From assembly GCA_963774305.1 (NCBI GenBank), contig CAVZEM010000007.1, positions 186,001 to 250,000 on the forward strand: a DNA stretch of 64,000 nt, given 5' to 3'. The notes below the pieces were generated by a model, which made no database searches, was not told where the DNA came from, and saw nothing but the letters and a program-made list of their open reading frames with translations. This DNA comes from DASUPK01 sp963774305 (GTDB taxonomy: Bacteria > Actinomycetota > Thermoleophilia > Solirubrobacterales > 70-9). The stretch's first letter is position 1, and each line of letters opens with the position of its first letter. This document shows, one piece after another, positions 61,593-64,000 of this stretch. The position numbers were made by a program, and so were the translations under genes.

Positions 61593-62719
61593 AGGTCGGC
61601 GTTCCCACCGAGATCAAGGACGACGAATACCGGGTCGCCCTGACGCCGGCCGGCGCGCGCGAGCTCATGGAGCGCGGTCACGAGGTGCTGATCCAGGCGG
61701 GCGCGGGCGAGGGAAGCTCGATCCCAGACGAGGCATACGATGCGCAGGGGGCGCGACTCCTGCCAGACGCGGCGGCGGTCTTCGGCCAGGCCGAGATGGT
61801 GCTCGGCGTGAAGGAGCCGCAGCCCTCGGAGGTCGAGCGGCTCCGGCCCGAGCACACCCTCTTCACCTATCTGCACCTCGCACCGGCGCCGGAGCTCACC
61901 AGGGGCCTCCAGGAGAGCGGCGCGACCTGCATCGCCTACGAGACCGTCGAGGACTCCCAGGGGCGACTGCCGCTGCTCGCGCCGATGAGCGAGGTCGCGG
62001 GCAAGATCGCGACCCAGGCCGGCGCCTTCTTTCTCGAGAAGCCGCTGGGCGGCCGCGGCATCCTGCTGGGCGGAGTGCCGGGCGTCGCCGCCGCCACGGT
62101 GATCGTGATCGGCGGAGGCGCCGTGGGTATGAACGCCGCGTTCGTCGCCATCGGGATGGAGGCGGACGTCTTCGTCTTCGACGTCTCGATCGACAAGCTC
62201 CGCGAGCTCGACGTCGCCTTCGGTGGCCGCGCGTCGACCGTCTACTCCTCGACCCTCGCGATCGAGGAGATGCTGTCGCGCGCCGATCTGGTGATCGGTG
62301 CGGTCCTGGTCCACGGTGCCAAGGCGCCCTACGTCGTCCGCCGCGAGCAGCTCAAGCTGATGAAGAAGAACGCCGTGCTGGTCGATGTCGCGATCGACCA
62401 GGGCGGCTGCTTCGAGACCTCACACCCGACCACCCATCGCGACCCCGTCTTCGAGGTCGATGGGATCACGCACTACTGCGTCGCCAACATGCCCGGCGCG
62501 GTGCCGATCACCTCGACCTTCGCCCTGACCAACGCCACGCTTCCGTACGTCCTGGCCCTGGCGGACCACGGCGTCGCGGAGGCCGCGCGCCGAGACCCCG
62601 GCCTGAGACTCGGGATCAACGTCGCCGGCGGTACTGTCACTCATCCCGCCGTCGCGGAAGCCGTCGGGGTGGAGCACACGCCGGTCGAGGAAGTGCTCGG
62701 CAGCAAACAGAAAGTCTGA
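61589..62719 (+). CDS. ald: Alanine dehydrogenase
   Basis: The 376-residue enzyme begins MKVGVPTEIKDDEYRVALTP (substrate Arg). It has LGVKEPQPSE (catalytic Lys), FTYLHLAPAPELT (catalytic His), the NAD site VIVIGGGAVGMNAAFVAIGM and VDVAIDQGGCFETSHPTTH (catalytic Asp). It interconverts alanine and pyruvate plus ammonium. In this operon it would recycle alanine made by the aminotransferase and release nitrogen. The ATG overlaps the upstream stop (ATGA). Confidence 0.95.
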   Translation: MKVGVPTEIKDDEYRVALTPAGARELMERGHEVLIQAGAGEGSSIPDEAYDAQGARLLPDAAAVFGQAEMVLGVKEPQPSEVERLRPEHTLFTYLHLAPAPELTRGLQESGATCIAYETVEDSQGRLPLLAPMSEVAGKIATQAGAFFLEKPLGGRGILLGGVPGVAAATVIVIGGGAVGMNAAFVAIGMEADVFVFDVSIDKLRELDVAFGGRASTVYSSTLAIEEMLSRADLVIGAVLVHGAKAPYVVRREQLKLMKKNAVLVDVAIDQGGCFETSHPTTHRDPVFEVDGITHYCVANMPGAVPITSTFALTNATLPYVLALADHGVAEAARRDPGLRLGINVAGGTVTHPAVAEAVGVEHTPVEEVLGSKQKV

Positions 62720-62732
62720 CCAAGGAGGAAAG

Positions 62733-64000
62733 ATGGCCACCGCAACCGCCCGCCGCAGCTCTCGGAAGAGCACCAACAACTCGAAGCCGAGGGCGATCAC
62801 CCTCAAGAACATGATCGACGGCAAGTTCGTCGCCCCCGCCGACGGCAAGCGCGAGGACGTCATCAACCCCGCGACCGGACAGGTCATCGCCAAGGCGCCG
62901 CTTTCAAGCAAGCGCGACGTCGACGCTGCCGTCAAGGCCGCGAAGACTGCGTTCGAGACCTGGGGTGTCACCACCCCCGCCGACCGCTCCGCCCTGCTGC
63001 TCAAGCTGGCCGACGGGATCGAGTCCCGCGCCGACGAGCTTGCCGACCTCGAATCCGCCGACGCGGGGAAGCCCCGCTCGGCCTTCTACGAGGACGAGAT
63101 CCCCTTCATGTGCGACAACCTGCGCTACTTCGCCGGCGCCGCCCGGAACCTCGAGGGTCGTGCGACTGGGGAGTACCTGGAGGGCTACACATCGTGGATC
63201 AGGCGCGAGCCGATCGGCGTCGTCGGCCAGATCACGCCGTGGAACTACCCGATGATGATGGCGATCTGGAAGATCGCCCCGGCGCTCGCCGCGGGCAACA
63301 CCCTCGTCCTGAAGCCGGCCGAGACTACCCCGGTCTCGACGCTGGCCGTCCTGGCCGACCTCTGCGCGGAGATCTTCCCGCCCGGTGTCGCCAACTTCGT
63401 CAGCGGCCACGGCGACCCGACGGGTGCCGCGATCGTCAAGCACCCGGACATCGGCATGGTCTCGCTCACCGGCTCGCCGGAGACCGGCAAGTGGATCGCC
63501 CGCGAGGCCTCCGACAACCTGAAGCGGGTCCACCTCGAGCTCGGCGGCAAGGCGCCGGTCGTGGTCTTCGACGACGTCGACATGGACGTCGCGATGGAGA
63601 CCATCGCCGGGACCGGCTACTACAACGCCGGCCAGGACTGCACCGCCGCGACGCGGGTGCTCGCCTCGAAGAAGGTCTACGACAAGGTCGTCTCCGGCCT
63701 CGCCGAACAGGCTCAAGGCCTGAAGATCGGCGACACGTCGAACGGCAACACCACGCTGGGCCCGGTCAACTCGGAGCGCCAGCTCGAGCGCGTCGAGGGC
63801 TTCCTCGAGCGCCGGCCCGACAACGCCGAGGTCGTCACCGGCGGCAAGAAGGCGCGCCGTCCGGGCTTCTTCATGAAGCCGGCGGTGGTGGCCGGCCTGA
63901 AACAGACCGACGAGATGATCCAGAACGAGATCTTCGGGCCGGTGATCACGGTGCAGCCGTTCACCAGCGAGGAGAAGGCGATCCAGTGGGCCAACGGCAC
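62733..64000 (+). CDS. Aldehyde dehydrogenase, gamma-aminobutyraldehyde/betaine aldehyde type (partial at window end)
   Basis: AAGGAGGA precedes the ATG, and 422 residues are visible before the window ends without a stop. An unusual basic N-terminal extension (MATATARRSSRKSTNNSKPR) precedes the normal ALDH start. Motifs: ITPWNYPMMMAIWKIAPALAAG, LTGSPETGKWIA, LELGGKAPVVV (catalytic Glu) and YNAGQDCTAATRV (catalytic Cys). The GQDCTAA and MMMAIWKIAPALAAGN blocks are close to YdcW-type gamma-aminobutyraldehyde dehydrogenase. It would oxidise the aldehyde formed by the aminotransferase three genes upstream. Confidence 0.93.
   Translation, partial: MATATARRSSRKSTNNSKPRAITLKNMIDGKFVAPADGKREDVINPATGQVIAKAPLSSKRDVDAAVKAAKTAFETWGVTTPADRSALLLKLADGIESRADELADLESADAGKPRSAFYEDEIPFMCDNLRYFAGAARNLEGRATGEYLEGYTSWIRREPIGVVGQITPWNYPMMMAIWKIAPALAAGNTLVLKPAETTPVSTLAVLADLCAEIFPPGVANFVSGHGDPTGAAIVKHPDIGMVSLTGSPETGKWIAREASDNLKRVHLELGGKAPVVVFDDVDMDVAMETIAGTGYYNAGQDCTAATRVLASKKVYDKVVSGLAEQAQGLKIGDTSNGNTTLGPVNSERQLERVEGFLERRPDNAEVVTGGKKARRPGFFMKPAVVAGLKQTDEMIQNEIFGPVITVQPFTSEEKAIQWANG

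Overview
The window is chromosomal DNA of a very GC-rich, dense genome. The gene set points to an uncultured Actinomycetota of the Thermoleophilia type (Solirubrobacterales/Gaiellales-like): phosphatidylinositol synthesis genes, a SigB/SigF-type stress sigma factor, an F420-type LLM oxidoreductase, EEP and CocE/NonD secreted hydrolases, and many leaderless mRNAs. The taxonomic placement is inference from gene content. I see no transposase, integrase, phage gene or CRISPR array. Three tRNA genes are present: Glu(TTC), Val(TAC) and Asp(GTC).

Layout. 0-5.7 kb: grpE/dnaK (minus), a secreted EEP phosphohydrolase, a small cytochrome c coupled to endonuclease III, and a haloalkane-dehalogenase-like hydrolase. 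5.7-13.9 kb: an inositol-lipid block with two AUR1-like PAP2 proteins flanking a polytopic protein, a CDP-alcohol phosphatidyltransferase (probable PIP synthase), inositol-3-phosphate synthase, and a PimA-like domain fused to a PHP phosphoesterase, followed by a divergent UDG-like protein and a small zinc ribbon. 13.9-18.3 kb: a secreted GH5 endoglycoceramidase-like protein, MarR and a divergent MFS exporter sharing an operator region, and an LLM oxidoreductase. 18.3-28 kb: a RumA-like methyltransferase, an M3-like peptidase, helical proteins, argF, lgt, SDR, ATP-grasp and a broken hydrolase. 28-38 kb: a one-TM FtsH, a cNMP-binding protein, an FAH hydrolase, cold shock protein, a YbhN-like flippase, a GT-C-like membrane protein, tandem S51 peptidases and ferritin. 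38-47.7 kb: an enolase-superfamily protein, two paralogous secreted proteins of unknown function, and an HxlR-controlled tautomerase/enoyl-CoA hydratase/ADH operon. Several genes here carry frameshifts.

47.7-64 kb is dominated by nitrogen and polyamine metabolism. One tightly coupled minus-strand operon holds an aldehyde dehydrogenase, an Orn/Lys/Arg decarboxylase, a guanidine-modifying enzyme and an M20C carbamoylase. A second, plus-strand operon holds a class III aminotransferase, a PucR regulator, a lysine-6-dehydrogenase-like protein, alanine dehydrogenase and a gamma-aminobutyraldehyde-dehydrogenase-like protein, and is divergent from an APC permease. Between the two lie a SigB/SigF-type sigma factor, a two-domain RsbW-like kinase, a STAS antagonist and UspA.

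Main observations. (1) The PIP synthase/Ino1 block contains a PimA-like domain that has lost its EX7E acidic pair but is fused to an intact-looking PHP domain. This is a candidate for the PIP phosphatase step, which to my knowledge has no assigned enzyme in Actinobacteria. (2) SigF-type promoters (GGTTT-N15-17-GGGTA) lie in front of the sigma gene, the STAS/anti-sigma operon and a 46-residue membrane protein. (3) At least twelve genes fit a leaderless rule: a -10 element of TANNNT type, then 6-9 nt, then the start codon. (4) A dispersed hairpin repeat carries an invariant 15-nt core. (5) Frameshifts cluster at 41-47.6 kb. They may be assembly errors or real decay.
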